Below are positions 15,238 to 23,092 of a stretch of 64,000 nucleotides of DNA, piece by piece (position 1 is the stretch's first letter; each line of letters opens with the position of its first letter). The notes below the pieces were generated by a model, which made no database searches, had not been told where the DNA came from, and was given only the letters and a program-made list of their open reading frames with translations. This DNA is from Bacillus sp. FJAT-28004 (GTDB lineage: Bacteria; Bacillota; Bacilli; Paenibacillales; Paenibacillaceae), in NCBI RefSeq assembly GCF_001280845.1, contig NZ_LGHP01000003.1, positions 186,547-250,546 of the forward strand, written 5' to 3'. The translations under genes and the position numbers were made by a program.

Positions 15238-17395
15238 ATTTTTTAAGGCAATCGCGAATAAGACACATCCGAATGAAAAGTTGGTGAAAACGCATTGCTC
15301 TTATTGCGGTATGCAGTGTGGCATGAACCTGAGAGTGGATACACATACAAATAAAATTATCGGTGTTGAGCCGCGATACGATTGGCCGGTAACGCTTGGC
15401 AAAATGTGTCCCAAAGGAGTAACAGCTTATCAACAAACCAATCACGACGACAGGTTGCTGCTTCCATTAATTCGAGATGATGCATCTTTAAAAGGAACGA
15501 AAGAAGGTTTCCGAGAAGCAAGTTGGGAAGAGGCTTACGACTTGATCGTAAGGAAATTCCAAAAGCTTCAGGGTCAGTATGGCAAAGATTCTCTTTCCGT
15601 ATTTAGCGGTGTATCGATGACCAATGAGAAATGCTATCTGACGGGGAAATTTGCAAGGGTAGCTTTGCAAACTCGTTACATTGATTACAATGGACGGTTC
15701 TGTATGTCAAGTGCTGCCGCAGGTTTTCTTCGGAGCTTTGGCGTAGACAGGGGATCAACATTACCTTGGACGGATCTTCATGAAACGGATTGCTTGTTTA
15801 TTGCAGGCAGCAATACAGCAGAGTGTCATCCTACCTCCATGTTTCGCGTATGGGAGGTACAAAATCGCGGCGGTTATCTCATTGTAGCTGATCCTCGGGA
15901 AACACCAATCGCTCGTCGTGCTGATGTTCATCTCGATCTACGCCCAGGTACAGATCTGGCGCTCGCCAACTGTATGATCAATCTCTTGATTCAAAATGGT
16001 CATGTTGATGCCCAATTTGTCACGGATCACACGAATGGCTTTGAAGAAATGAAAGAGGTTGTGAAGGAATTCACACCTGAATTTACAAGCGAGATCACTG
16101 GAGTTGCTCCTGAGAAATTGATTCGTGCTGCGGAAATCTATGGCAAAGCACCAAATGCTGTCGTCATGTTTGCTCGTGGCATCGAGCAGCAGATCAAAGG
16201 GTCCGACAATGTTTCAGCCTACACCAATATGTGTCTGGTAACTGGCAAAATTGGCCGGCCTAAATCAGGTGTTGCTACCTTTACAGGGCAAGGAAATGGT
16301 CAGGGAGGAAGGGAGCATGGACAAAAGGCAGACGCACTACCAGGATACCGCAAGATTACAAATCCTAAGCATGTAGAAGAGGTTTGTAAGGTTTGGGGAA
16401 TTACACCTGAAGAAATGCCACAGCCAGGTGTCTCTGCTTACGAGATGTTTGAGCTTATGATGAACAAAACGATCAGAAGCCTCTATTTACTCTGTTCTAA
16501 CCCGGCCGTATCCGCGCCAAACCTAAATTATGTGCGCGCCGCATTAAAGAATCTTGACTTTATGGTTTGCTCAGATATGTATTTATCGGAATCCGCTGAA
16601 TTTGCCGATGTGGTACTGCCATCTGTTACTTGGTCGGAGGATGAGGGGACGGTAACCAATCTTGAAGGACGGATCATCAAGATTAATAAAGCCCAAGAGC
16701 CTCTCGGTGAATCCAAGCCGGATTGGTTGATTGCAGTAGAACTTGCAGAACGACTTGGCAGAGGCCAGTATTTCCGCCATCTGAAGACAGCAAGAGATGT
16801 AGCTGACGAATTCCGCCTTGCCTCCAAAGGAGGCTATGCAGATTACTACGGAGCCACCTGGGAGAAAATCGATAAACAAGACGGTGTCTTCTGGCCCTGT
16901 CGAAGCGAAGAAGATCCGGGTACACCACATATGTTCCTAGACCATAAGTTCTACCATCCAGATGGAAAAGCACAATTATGCGCGCTCCCTTATAGACCGC
17001 CTGCAGAGGAACCTTGCGAACAATATCCGCTTCGTCTGACCACTGGTCGAGTCGTGTATCACTATTTATCCGGGAATCAAACAAGAAGAATTCCGTTTCT
17101 GAGAGACATGTGCCCAGAGCCTTATGTAGAGGTTCATCCGGAAACCGCAGCGAGATATCGTATATCGCATGACGAAGTTGTGCGATTGTATACACGCCGC
17201 GGAGAAACCTTTTATAAAGTTAAAATCATTGAAGCAATCCGTAAGGATACTGTATTCGTTCCTTATCATTTCGGTCATGACCTATCTATTAATCTATTAA
17301 CGATCTCGGCGTTAGACCCGATTTCAAAAATGCCAGAATTTAAGGCCTGTGCAGCCCAGATCGAAAAGCAACCGGAGAAGGTGAACATCCGATGA
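15224..17395 (+). CDS. Molybdopterin oxidoreductase, assimilatory/periplasmic-type nitrate reductase catalytic subunit
   Basis: 723 residues, start supported by AAGGAGG upstream. C25-x2-C28-x3-C32 and C62 (in MCPKG) hold one [4Fe-4S] cluster. The segment YNGRFCMSSAAAGF places C160 at the position of the Cys ligand of Mo in NapA and NasC/NarB, unlike the Asp of NarG. GQGNGQGGREHGQKADALPGY is typical of the Nas/Nap group, and the C-terminal molybdopterin-dinucleotide domain follows (LRLTTGRVVYHYLSGNQTRR). There is no Tat signal, so the enzyme is cytoplasmic. No NasB flavoprotein and no NarGHJ are nearby. Nitrate reduction is the likely reaction because a NarK transporter lies in the same operon; the exact substrate remains inference. 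Confidence 0.85.
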   Translation: MPKDKFFKAIANKTHPNEKLVKTHCSYCGMQCGMNLRVDTHTNKIIGVEPRYDWPVTLGKMCPKGVTAYQQTNHDDRLLLPLIRDDASLKGTKEGFREASWEEAYDLIVRKFQKLQGQYGKDSLSVFSGVSMTNEKCYLTGKFARVALQTRYIDYNGRFCMSSAAAGFLRSFGVDRGSTLPWTDLHETDCLFIAGSNTAECHPTSMFRVWEVQNRGGYLIVADPRETPIARRADVHLDLRPGTDLALANCMINLLIQNGHVDAQFVTDHTNGFEEMKEVVKEFTPEFTSEITGVAPEKLIRAAEIYGKAPNAVVMFARGIEQQIKGSDNVSAYTNMCLVTGKIGRPKSGVATFTGQGNGQGGREHGQKADALPGYRKITNPKHVEEVCKVWGITPEEMPQPGVSAYEMFELMMNKTIRSLYLLCSNPAVSAPNLNYVRAALKNLDFMVCSDMYLSESAEFADVVLPSVTWSEDEGTVTNLEGRIIKINKAQEPLGESKPDWLIAVELAERLGRGQYFRHLKTARDVADEFRLASKGGYADYYGATWEKIDKQDGVFWPCRSEEDPGTPHMFLDHKFYHPDGKAQLCALPYRPPAEEPCEQYPLRLTTGRVVYHYLSGNQTRRIPFLRDMCPEPYVEVHPETAARYRISHDEVVRLYTRRGETFYKVKIIEAIRKDTVFVPYHFGHDLSINLLTISALDPISKMPEFKACAAQIEKQPEKVNIR

Positions 17396-17955
17396 AACAA
17401 CATCTGTACATTGAAATGGATAACTGCATCGGTTGTCGAAGCTGTTTGGCTGCTTGTACGCAATGTGGAGGACACGATGAAAGAAATCGCAACTATGTAT
17501 ACGATGTGAATCCACTTGTTACGCGTCAAACGATTCCGCTCATGTGTCTACACTGTGTGAATCCGGCGTGTGCAAGAAGTTGTCCTGCTCAAGCTATTCA
17601 AATCACGGAAGAAGGAGCAGTGCTTTCCGCTTTAGTCGAGAAGTGCATTGGCTGTCAGAATTGTACCATCGCTTGTCCTTACGGAATCCCTAAATTTGAT
17701 GAAGAGCAAAACCTGATGTATAAATGCGACCTTTGCTACGATCGGACCAAAGAAGGCATACCTCCGATGTGTGCTTCGGTTTGTCCAACCAACACATTAC
17801 AATGGGTGACGGAGGAAGAACTGGCAGCGAAGAAAGAGCAGCATAAACTCGGTAAATGGACAGCAAGCCATCAGCCTTTTGACCCGTTAGAAGGCGAAAC
17901 GAATGTAAAGATCAGCCTTCCAGGTATTCTACAAGGAAAACAAAAATTGTTCTAA
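17392..17955 (+). CDS. Four-cluster ferredoxin subunit (NrfC/DmsB-like)
   Basis: 187 residues. It has four Cys groups: CIGCRSCLAAC (C12-C22, plus C25), CLHCVNPACARSCP, CIGCQNCTIACPYG and CDLCYDRTKEGIPPMCASVCP. This is the pattern of electron-transfer subunits of bis-MGD enzymes with up to four [4Fe-4S] clusters. It has no signal peptide, consistent with a cytoplasmic complex. It overlaps the catalytic gene by 4 bp (ATGA), so the two are probably made in equal amounts. It likely links the cytochrome b to the molybdenum subunit, as NarH does in NarGHI, but it is much smaller than NarH. Confidence 0.88.
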   Translation: MKQHLYIEMDNCIGCRSCLAACTQCGGHDERNRNYVYDVNPLVTRQTIPLMCLHCVNPACARSCPAQAIQITEEGAVLSALVEKCIGCQNCTIACPYGIPKFDEEQNLMYKCDLCYDRTKEGIPPMCASVCPTNTLQWVTEEELAAKKEQHKLGKWTASHQPFDPLEGETNVKISLPGILQGKQKLF

Positions 17956-17980
17956 TCTACTTGTGATGGGGTGAGCCTAT

Positions 17981-18517
17981 ATGGAACAGGACAACAAGCG
18001 AGACAATAATCATAGTCCATTTAATGAAGACAATTATACGCATAATATTAGAAAAAATAACGAAAGAATGCTGGACCGACGCGGTTTTATGAAGACGCTG
18101 GTCGGGGCCGCGGGCGTCTTCGCTGTAGCTACACTACCTTGGGGAACGCTGGCAGCAAAAGAATTGACGGGCTTAAAGAAGAAGGCGTATCCGGACCTGA
18201 AGGTCACAGATATTAGCTCGCTGAAGGTCGGAGACGCTGTTGAGTTTGCATATCCGGGAGAGCATGATTCAGCGCTGCTCATTCGTCTTGGCGAGAATGA
18301 ATACAAGGCGTACCAAAATGCGTGCACGCATCTCAAGTGTCCCGTTTTCTGGAGTAAGGAGAAGGATGAGATGGTATGTCCTTGTCATCACGGTATCTTC
18401 GACGCGAGAACAGGTACTCCGACAGCAGGCCCTCCGAGAAGACCTCTGCCTGAGGTGCTGCTGAAGAAGGAACAAGGCGCGATTTATGCGACGGGAGTGA
18501 AACGCTATGAAACGTAG
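17981..18517 (+). CDS. Tat-exported Rieske [2Fe-2S] protein
   Basis: 178 residues. A twin-arginine signal (DRRGFMKTLVG) and hydrophobic stretch (AAGVFAVATLPWGTLA) lie at about 28-55, after a 27-residue polar lead. The Rieske motifs CTHLKCPVFW and CPCHHGIFD supply two Cys and two His for the cluster, and the remaining Cys pair can form the usual disulfide. The protein should be folded in the cytoplasm and anchored on the outer face of the membrane. It lies 25 nt after the ferredoxin gene and overlaps the next by 11 bp. No cytochrome b6 gene is nearby, so its partner is presumably the NarI-like protein of this operon. Confidence 0.88.
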   Translation: MEQDNKRDNNHSPFNEDNYTHNIRKNNERMLDRRGFMKTLVGAAGVFAVATLPWGTLAAKELTGLKKKAYPDLKVTDISSLKVGDAVEFAYPGEHDSALLIRLGENEYKAYQNACTHLKCPVFWSKEKDEMVCPCHHGIFDARTGTPTAGPPRRPLPEVLLKKEQGAIYATGVKRYET

Positions 18518-18695
18518 TTATTTAGGCGTTATTTTACTTTGTGTCGTGTTGTTTCTGAACATTCTTTGTACACAGAAGGCAGTGAATGCGTACTATTTCG
18601 AACACTATCGTTCTGTTATTATTTACGCTGTGTGTAATATTCTGTTATTCCCAGCTGCAATATTGATCTATCGTAAGGAGCGTAACATCCGATGA
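18507..18695 (+). CDS. Small two-helix membrane protein
   Basis: 62 residues: a first helix at about 6-22 (LGVILLCVVLFLNILC), an aromatic loop (AYYFEHYRS) and a second helix at 35-52. The end is basic (YRKERNIR). It overlaps the Rieske gene by 11 bp and the transporter gene by 4 bp, so it belongs to the operon. I do not recognise the family; a small structural subunit of the membrane complex is plausible. Confidence 0.7.
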   Translation: MKRSYLGVILLCVVLFLNILCTQKAVNAYYFEHYRSVIIYAVCNILLFPAAILIYRKERNIR

Positions 18696-20197
18696 ATATC
18701 AAAAAAATACAATTGCCGCTGCAGACCGTCAGTCTTATTCTAGGCTTCATGGTATGGGTCATTTTATCTTCGTTAATGCCGTTTATTAAAGAGACTATTA
18801 AGTTAACGCCTTCTCAGCTTACGTGGGTAACCGCTATTCCAATTTTGTTCGGTTCTGTGATGCGAGTACCTGTAGGGTACTGGACAAATCGATATGGAGC
18901 TAGAAAAATTTTTGCCATCAGTTTTATTCTCTTGCTTGCGCCGGTATATTGGGTCAGTCAAGCCAACTCATTTGAAGATCTGATCATAGGAGGATTTTTC
19001 CTGGGGATTGGGGGAGCCGTATTTTCCGTGGGTGTTACTTCCTTACCTAAATATTATCCGAAGGAGAAGCATGGTTTCGTTAATGGAATTTATGGGATCG
19101 GTAATCTAGGTACAGCGCTTTCCACCTTCGGTGCGCCATTAATTGCCAATCACATTGGATGGTCCAAAACCATACTGCTCTATAGTATATTACTCGTTGT
19201 GATGGCGGTATTGAACTTTTTCGTCGGAGATCGTAAAGAACCTCCTGTAAAAACCTCTCTTGTTGAGCAAATAAAAGGGGTGTCTGGAAATTCAAAGCTA
19301 TGGTTCTTATGTTTATTCTACTTTATAACTTTTGGTTCGTTCGTTGCCTTTACTGTTTACTTGCCAAACTTTCTGGTTAGCAGCTTCCATCTTTCCAAAG
19401 TTGATGCAGGGATGCGTACTGGCGGATTTATCGTACTAGCAACAGCAATGCGACCTATCGGGGGCTACTTAGGGGATAAATTCAATCCTTTCAAAATTCT
19501 CATGTTCGTCTTTGCGGGGTTAACGGCGGCTGGGGTATTGTTATCTTTTGCACCAACAATGACTTGGTACACAGTTGGCTGTTTAACTATCGCGTTTTGT
19601 GCTGGTACAGGTAATGGGGCTATCTTTAAACTCGTCCCTATGTACTTTACCAAACAAGCTGGTATTGCGAACGGGATCATTTCCGCTATGGGCGGGTTGG
19701 GAGGGTTTTTCCCTCCCTTGATGCTTACTTTCCTTTTAAAACTAACAGGTCATTATGCAATTGGTTTTATGGCTTTATCCGAAGTGGCATTAGCCAGTCT
19801 AATTCTTATAGTCTGGATGTTTTATCAGGAAAAATTGGGACTTTCATCAAAAATCATTGAGAATACAGTAGAAGGCATTATGGTGACGGACACCATCGGA
19901 AAAATTCATTCGGTTAATGCAGCCTTCACTCAGTTGACAGGTTACGAGGCAAATGAAGTTATTGGTCTGACGCCTAGCGTGTTAAAATCGGGGAAACAAG
20001 ATCGCGATTTTTACAATGTGATGTGGGATAAAATTCGTGGTCAGGGCTTCTGGCAGGGCGAAATCTGGAATCGTAAAAAGAATGGCGATATTTATCTGGA
20101 GTGGCTTACCATAAGCGCAGTGAAAAATGACGCCGGAGATGTCGTTTATTATGCCGGAATGTTTAGTGATATTACCAAACAAAAAGGCTTTAAGTAG
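18692..20197 (+). CDS. NarK-type nitrate/nitrite MFS transporter fused to a PAS domain
   Basis: 501 residues. Residues 1-380 are a twelve-helix MFS protein with the nitrate-signature glycine-rich segments (FFLGIGGAVFSVGVTSLPKYYP and GTGNGAIFKLVPMYF) and Arg in the second and eighth helices (MRVPVGYWTNRYGARK, MRPIGGYLGDKF). Residues 385-501 form a complete PAS domain (VEGIMVTDTIGKIHSVNAAF, GYEANEVIG, then a PAC part with WNRKKNGDIYLEW and YYAGMFSDIT). A cytoplasmic PAS on NarK is unusual and could gate transport by redox state or ligand. It overlaps the preceding gene by 4 bp. Confidence 0.85.
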   Translation: MNIKKIQLPLQTVSLILGFMVWVILSSLMPFIKETIKLTPSQLTWVTAIPILFGSVMRVPVGYWTNRYGARKIFAISFILLLAPVYWVSQANSFEDLIIGGFFLGIGGAVFSVGVTSLPKYYPKEKHGFVNGIYGIGNLGTALSTFGAPLIANHIGWSKTILLYSILLVVMAVLNFFVGDRKEPPVKTSLVEQIKGVSGNSKLWFLCLFYFITFGSFVAFTVYLPNFLVSSFHLSKVDAGMRTGGFIVLATAMRPIGGYLGDKFNPFKILMFVFAGLTAAGVLLSFAPTMTWYTVGCLTIAFCAGTGNGAIFKLVPMYFTKQAGIANGIISAMGGLGGFFPPLMLTFLLKLTGHYAIGFMALSEVALASLILIVWMFYQEKLGLSSKIIENTVEGIMVTDTIGKIHSVNAAFTQLTGYEANEVIGLTPSVLKSGKQDRDFYNVMWDKIRGQGFWQGEIWNRKKNGDIYLEWLTISAVKNDAGDVVYYAGMFSDITKQKGFK

Positions 20198-20212
20198 AAA
20201 GGAAGATGAACG

Positions 20213-20545
20213 ATGCCTTTTGAGTTTACTTTGAATCTTTGCTTTATTCGTGAGCATACACAGTCTCCCTTTCAGTCGGTCATTAATCAGCAATTGCAAG
20301 GTCTTTTTGCCGGCAAAGGATCCTGGTATATTGACCACAGGGAAGAGGAAGGACTCGACATCGCTGTCGCCGAAGTCAAAGGTTTGGCGACCTGGGAAAC
20401 TGAAGACGAAATCATTCGGTATATTGAAGAGTCCGCACGGATGGATTCAGCATCTGAATCGGCTTGCTGGGATCATCTGCAGGGGTACCAGGTGAGTGTA
20501 TCTCCTAAATTAGATGCGGGCTGTTGCCGCTTAAAATCGAGGTGA
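20213..20545 (+). CDS. Conserved-looking small protein of the nitrate reductase operon, unknown
   Basis: 110 residues, starting 15 nt after the transporter with GAAAGGAAG upstream. It is acidic, with no membrane segment and no signal peptide. The middle reads like an alpha/beta fold (GLDIAVAEVKGLATWETEDEIIRYIEESARM), and the C-terminus has CC in LDAGCCRLKSR. I do not recognise it. Its place suggests a chaperone or assembly role like NarJ/NapD, but it lacks any motif of those families that I can see. Confidence 0.6.
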   Translation: MPFEFTLNLCFIREHTQSPFQSVINQQLQGLFAGKGSWYIDHREEEGLDIAVAEVKGLATWETEDEIIRYIEESARMDSASESACWDHLQGYQVSVSPKLDAGCCRLKSR

Positions 20546-20550
20546 AAGCT

Positions 20551-20841
20551 ATGAAGTGGGAAGAAAAACTGTCGCGCTGGCTAGGCACTCAGATCGAGGT
20601 GCATATTGAGGATCAGGCAGGTCTGGATCCTGTAGCACCGCCTAAAAAAATGACTCTTGAAAAAATACGTATTTCCGATGACCAAGGATTTATGCAAATG
20701 TATCTGAATGAACATCAATTTCTGGCTATCCCCTTGAGGGGAGTTGAATTTACGAGCTTGGTAAGCTCGGATCAAGGAACGGTGCTTCGCTCAGTTGATT
20801 TATCAGCTCAGCTAGTGTATAAAGTTCAATTTGGTTTATAG
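20551..20841 (+). CDS. Small soluble protein, last gene of the nitrate reductase operon, unknown
   Basis: 96 residues from ATG 20551 (GAGGTG 6 nt upstream; an in-frame extension overlaps the preceding gene). Beta-rich by pattern: EVHIEDQ, LEKIRISDD, FLAIPLRGVEFTSLV and AQLVYKVQF. It has no Cys, membrane segment or signal. I do not recognise the family. It follows the 110-residue gene by 5 nt and precedes a terminator, so the two are likely expressed together at the end of the operon. Confidence 0.6.
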   Translation: MKWEEKLSRWLGTQIEVHIEDQAGLDPVAPPKKMTLEKIRISDDQGFMQMYLNEHQFLAIPLRGVEFTSLVSSDQGTVLRSVDLSAQLVYKVQFGL

Positions 20842-20858
20842 TGATCACTAGGATATTT

Positions 20859-20904
20859 AAAAAAATCATTTTCAGCCAATGTCTAGGCTCAAAATGGTTT
20901 TTTT
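20859..20904 (+). terminator. Terminator of the nitrate reductase operon
   Basis: AAAAATCATTTTCAGCC (20861-20877) pairs imperfectly with GGCTCAAAATGGTTTTT (20886-20902), with a run of T. Confidence 0.7.
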
Positions 20905-21103
20905 GTATGCCTTCGATGTCGGATAAATAATGTGTTTCAATTACTTCGGAACGATTGCATAGTAACTTGCAGTTGAGGGACAGGCTGCATAAGTTAGCTG
21001 AAGGGAATGCCAAGAGGTCTCGGCAACTAATAGATGAAATCGAACAATTAAAGCATTAAGGTTCCTGTATTAGTTGTAAAATAAGACGATCAAATATGCA
21101 AAG
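20905..21103. other. Gap with a Spo0E-like scrap, no convincing gene
   Basis: An open frame without ATG ends at about 21059 and reads LQLRDRLHKLAEG...RQLIDEIEQLK, faintly like the helical hairpin of Spo0E-type phosphatases. Without a start codon or ribosome site I do not call a gene. Confidence 0.2.
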
Positions 21104-21135
21104 AAAGGATCCCACTTCCATGGAGTCCTTTTTAG
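21104..21135. terminator. Terminator downstream of second fnr gene
   Basis: AAAGGATCC pairs with GGAGTCCTTT (21122-21131), with one bulge, followed by T residues on the plus strand. It lies just beyond the stop of the minus-strand gene. Confidence 0.5.
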
Positions 21136-21157
21136 TTTATAGAGTATCATGATGAAA

Positions 21158-21910
21158 TTACATCCTGCAGATTTCTAATGGACAGTTTTCACAGTGGCAG
21201 ATATCACGGAGGTAGGTTGCATTCTTAATCACAATTTGACCATTAATAAATTCAATAGCATCTTCTTTCTTCATATCGCTTAACATCCGATTGACGCTTT
21301 CGCGAGTAGAACCGATCATATCTGCCATCTCGGAATTGTTGATTTTATAATTGATCAGGGTATGCTCACCTTTTGGAATCCCGAATGTGTTACTTAATCT
21401 AATTAATAAGGAACAAAGCGCGCCTGGTTTGCCGTACATCATTAAATCGCGAAATTTTGTTTCCGTCATCCGATGCATGAGCCCCATCCATCTCATAAAT
21501 TCAATAGCCAAATCTCCATGCTGCCATAGCAGAATCTCGAGATCTTTTCGCTGAATTACACCGATCTCGCAATCAACTGTGACTTCCGCACTGAAGCTTT
21601 GTACGGAATGTAGAAACGGATCCATTTGGCCGAATAAATCACCCGCCTGATGAAGGTTCAGGATAAAACTTTTTCCTGTTTCCGACATCTTCGTGATGCG
21701 GATCTCACCTTTTATTACGTAAAACAATCGATCTGCGGGATCGCCTTCCCAGAATAGATACTCACTTTTCATGGCTTGTTTCGCATACATAATGCTTTTC
21801 AATCTATCAAAATTTGTTTCAGAGAAAAATTTCATAATTCCTTTATGATTTGCAATTTCCGTTCTATCGCAAGTACTCTTTTCTTCTTTTACCAGATAGT
21901 TTGTGGTCAT
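21158..21910 (-). CDS. Second Fnr-type regulator with C-terminal FeS cysteines
   Basis: 250 residues from ATG 21910 (GAGGAG 9 nt upstream; an in-frame ATG at 21949 has a weaker site). It is closely similar to the Fnr at 6.6 kb throughout: FWEGDPADRLFYVIKGEI, GLMHRMTETKFRDLMMYG, SEMADMIGSTRESVNRML and the C-terminus CHCENCPLEICRM (C240-x2-C243-x4-C248 and extra C238). The N-terminus is longer by about 12 residues with a different sequence. It probably binds the same box as its paralogue but may differ in oxygen or NO sensitivity. A perfect Fnr box lies upstream, so cross-regulation is likely. Confidence 0.88.
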   Translation of the reverse strand: MTTNYLVKEEKSTCDRTEIANHKGIMKFFSETNFDRLKSIMYAKQAMKSEYLFWEGDPADRLFYVIKGEIRITKMSETGKSFILNLHQAGDLFGQMDPFLHSVQSFSAEVTVDCEIGVIQRKDLEILLWQHGDLAIEFMRWMGLMHRMTETKFRDLMMYGKPGALCSLLIRLSNTFGIPKGEHTLINYKINNSEMADMIGSTRESVNRMLSDMKKEDAIEFINGQIVIKNATYLRDICHCENCPLEICRM

Positions 21911-22017
21911 GTGGACCAACTCCTCAACATTTCTTGCTACCTTCATCATAAAGGTTTCCGTTGATTTTGTTTATCGGGAGTTCCACTGATCTTTTAAGTC
22001 GAAATCCCCTATTCCGG

Positions 22018-22033
22018 TGTGATTTAAATCACA
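22018..22033 (-). promoter_or_regulatory. Fnr box of the second fnr gene (perfect)
   Basis: TGTGATTTAAATCACA, a fully palindromic 16-mer. A weak -10 (TAAAAG, minus strand 21996-21991) would place the box at -41.5. Confidence 0.65.
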
Positions 22034-22113
22034 ATTCCCCAAAGCTAAAAAAAGTGGCTTCGTTGTGATAGAAATTACAAATGCTTTAATTCTAAATGAG
22101 GTCATTTCACAAG

Positions 22114-22129
22114 TGTGATTTATATAACA
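22114..22129 (+). promoter_or_regulatory. Fnr box of the second hemerythrin gene
   Basis: TGTGATTTATATAACA, one mismatch. TAAACT at 22151-22156 is the -10; centre at -41.5. Confidence 0.65.
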
Positions 22130-22208
22130 TTCTTACTTCTGAACCTAGGGTAAACTGTAAAGAAGAGAAGTTAGACGTGTAATCTAAATGGAAAGCGAGG
22201 AGATACAA

Positions 22209-22760
22209 GTGGAACATCAATGTGCAAGTAAAATGTTTAGCGAGGGAGCTAATGAGGTGCTTTGTGAGCCTTTAGCAAGGTTAAAGAAGGAACATGATCC
22301 ACTGCGTAAGCAAATGGAGGATCTTGCATTTTCAGTGAATACGATTGTTTCTGAAAATGGGTCCGACCGTTGGCAGTTAGAATTAGTTGATTTGGAAATC
22401 AAGGTTGAAACATTTATGAAGGAATTGGGACCCCATTCTGAGCAGGAAGAAGGAGTGTTGTTTCCAATGATGGCTAACTACATCGGTCGTACTACAGGGC
22501 CAATAGCTGTGATGGAATATGAACACGATCAGGCCAAAGAAAATCTAAAAATCTTTCAGGTTTCTATGAAAAAGCTGGATCTGAAAATAATAAATTTGAA
22601 TCGAGCTAAAGAAATCGCGTTGTATGTGCATAAAGCTTATACGATTCTAACAGATCACTTTTTGAAAGAAGAAAATATCCTGTTCCCACTGGCCGAAAAA
22701 ATGCTGTCAGCGGAGGATAAGGAGCAATTACTCCAAAAGTTGAAGGATCGCCAGATATGA
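22209..22760 (+). CDS. Hemerythrin-domain protein (paralogue of the 11.9-kb gene)
   Basis: 183 residues from GTG 22209 (AGGAG 6 nt upstream; ATG 22188 is the alternative). Ligand pattern KKEH...GPHSEQEEGVLFP, EYEHDQAKENL and LTDHFLKEENILFP, giving a full di-iron hemerythrin set. It shares layout, start type and Fnr control with the protein at 11953-12495, which suggests a duplication within the island. Role probably O2 or NO binding in the cytoplasm. Confidence 0.82.
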   Translation: MEHQCASKMFSEGANEVLCEPLARLKKEHDPLRKQMEDLAFSVNTIVSENGSDRWQLELVDLEIKVETFMKELGPHSEQEEGVLFPMMANYIGRTTGPIAVMEYEHDQAKENLKIFQVSMKKLDLKIINLNRAKEIALYVHKAYTILTDHFLKEENILFPLAEKMLSAEDKEQLLQKLKDRQI

Positions 22761-22789
22761 TATAGATCACTTCTATTTTTTTATATAAA

Positions 22790-22805
22790 CGTGATACCCA
22801 TCAAA
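22790..22805 (+). promoter_or_regulatory. Degenerate Fnr-like box of the DUF2249 gene
   Basis: CGTGATACCCATCAAA has two mismatches, but its centre lies exactly 41.5 bp before the start predicted from a perfect TATAAT at 22827-22832. Confidence 0.4.
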
Positions 22806-22872
22806 AGCTGGGACGCAGCATTCTCGTATAATGAAGTTGTAATTGAGAATGAATATCTAAGGAGGATGGTTA

Positions 22873-23085
22873 ATGATGGACCTATTTACAACAATTATAA
22901 AAGTTCCTGAGTATCCACCGCAGTTAAAACATAAAGTTATCTTTGAATCGTTCGATCAGCTAAAACCGGGCGAGGTTATGCTTCTGATTAATGACCATGA
23001 TCCGCGTCCACTGCGTTATCAATTTGAAGCTACACGAAGCGGACAGTTTTCATGGGAGTACCTGGAACAAGGGCCAGAGACATAG
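22873..23085 (+). CDS. DUF2249-type small protein
   Basis: 70 residues with AGGAGG 7 nt before ATG 22873 (or 22876). The segment FESFDQLKPGEVMLLINDHDPRPLRYQFEA is the DUF2249 core, a TusA-like fold often found next to hemerythrin and Ric genes in denitrifying bacteria. The usual end (a few residues after the GPETW-like block) is missing: the frame stops right after QGPET, where the following reading frame shows a deletion junction. It may still fold. Function in these loci is not established. Confidence 0.65.
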   Translation: MMDLFTTIIKVPEYPPQLKHKVIFESFDQLKPGEVMLLINDHDPRPLRYQFEATRSGQFSWEYLEQGPET

Positions 23086-23092
23086 CTCCATG

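Noticed and set aside
16683..17195. 170-codon minus-strand frame inside the molybdenum reductase gene
   Set aside because: Antisense to conserved Mo-enzyme sequence, no supporting signals.
20967..21059. Spo0E-like small phosphatase gene
   Set aside because: Similarity is limited to a short helical stretch and there is no start codon with a ribosome site.
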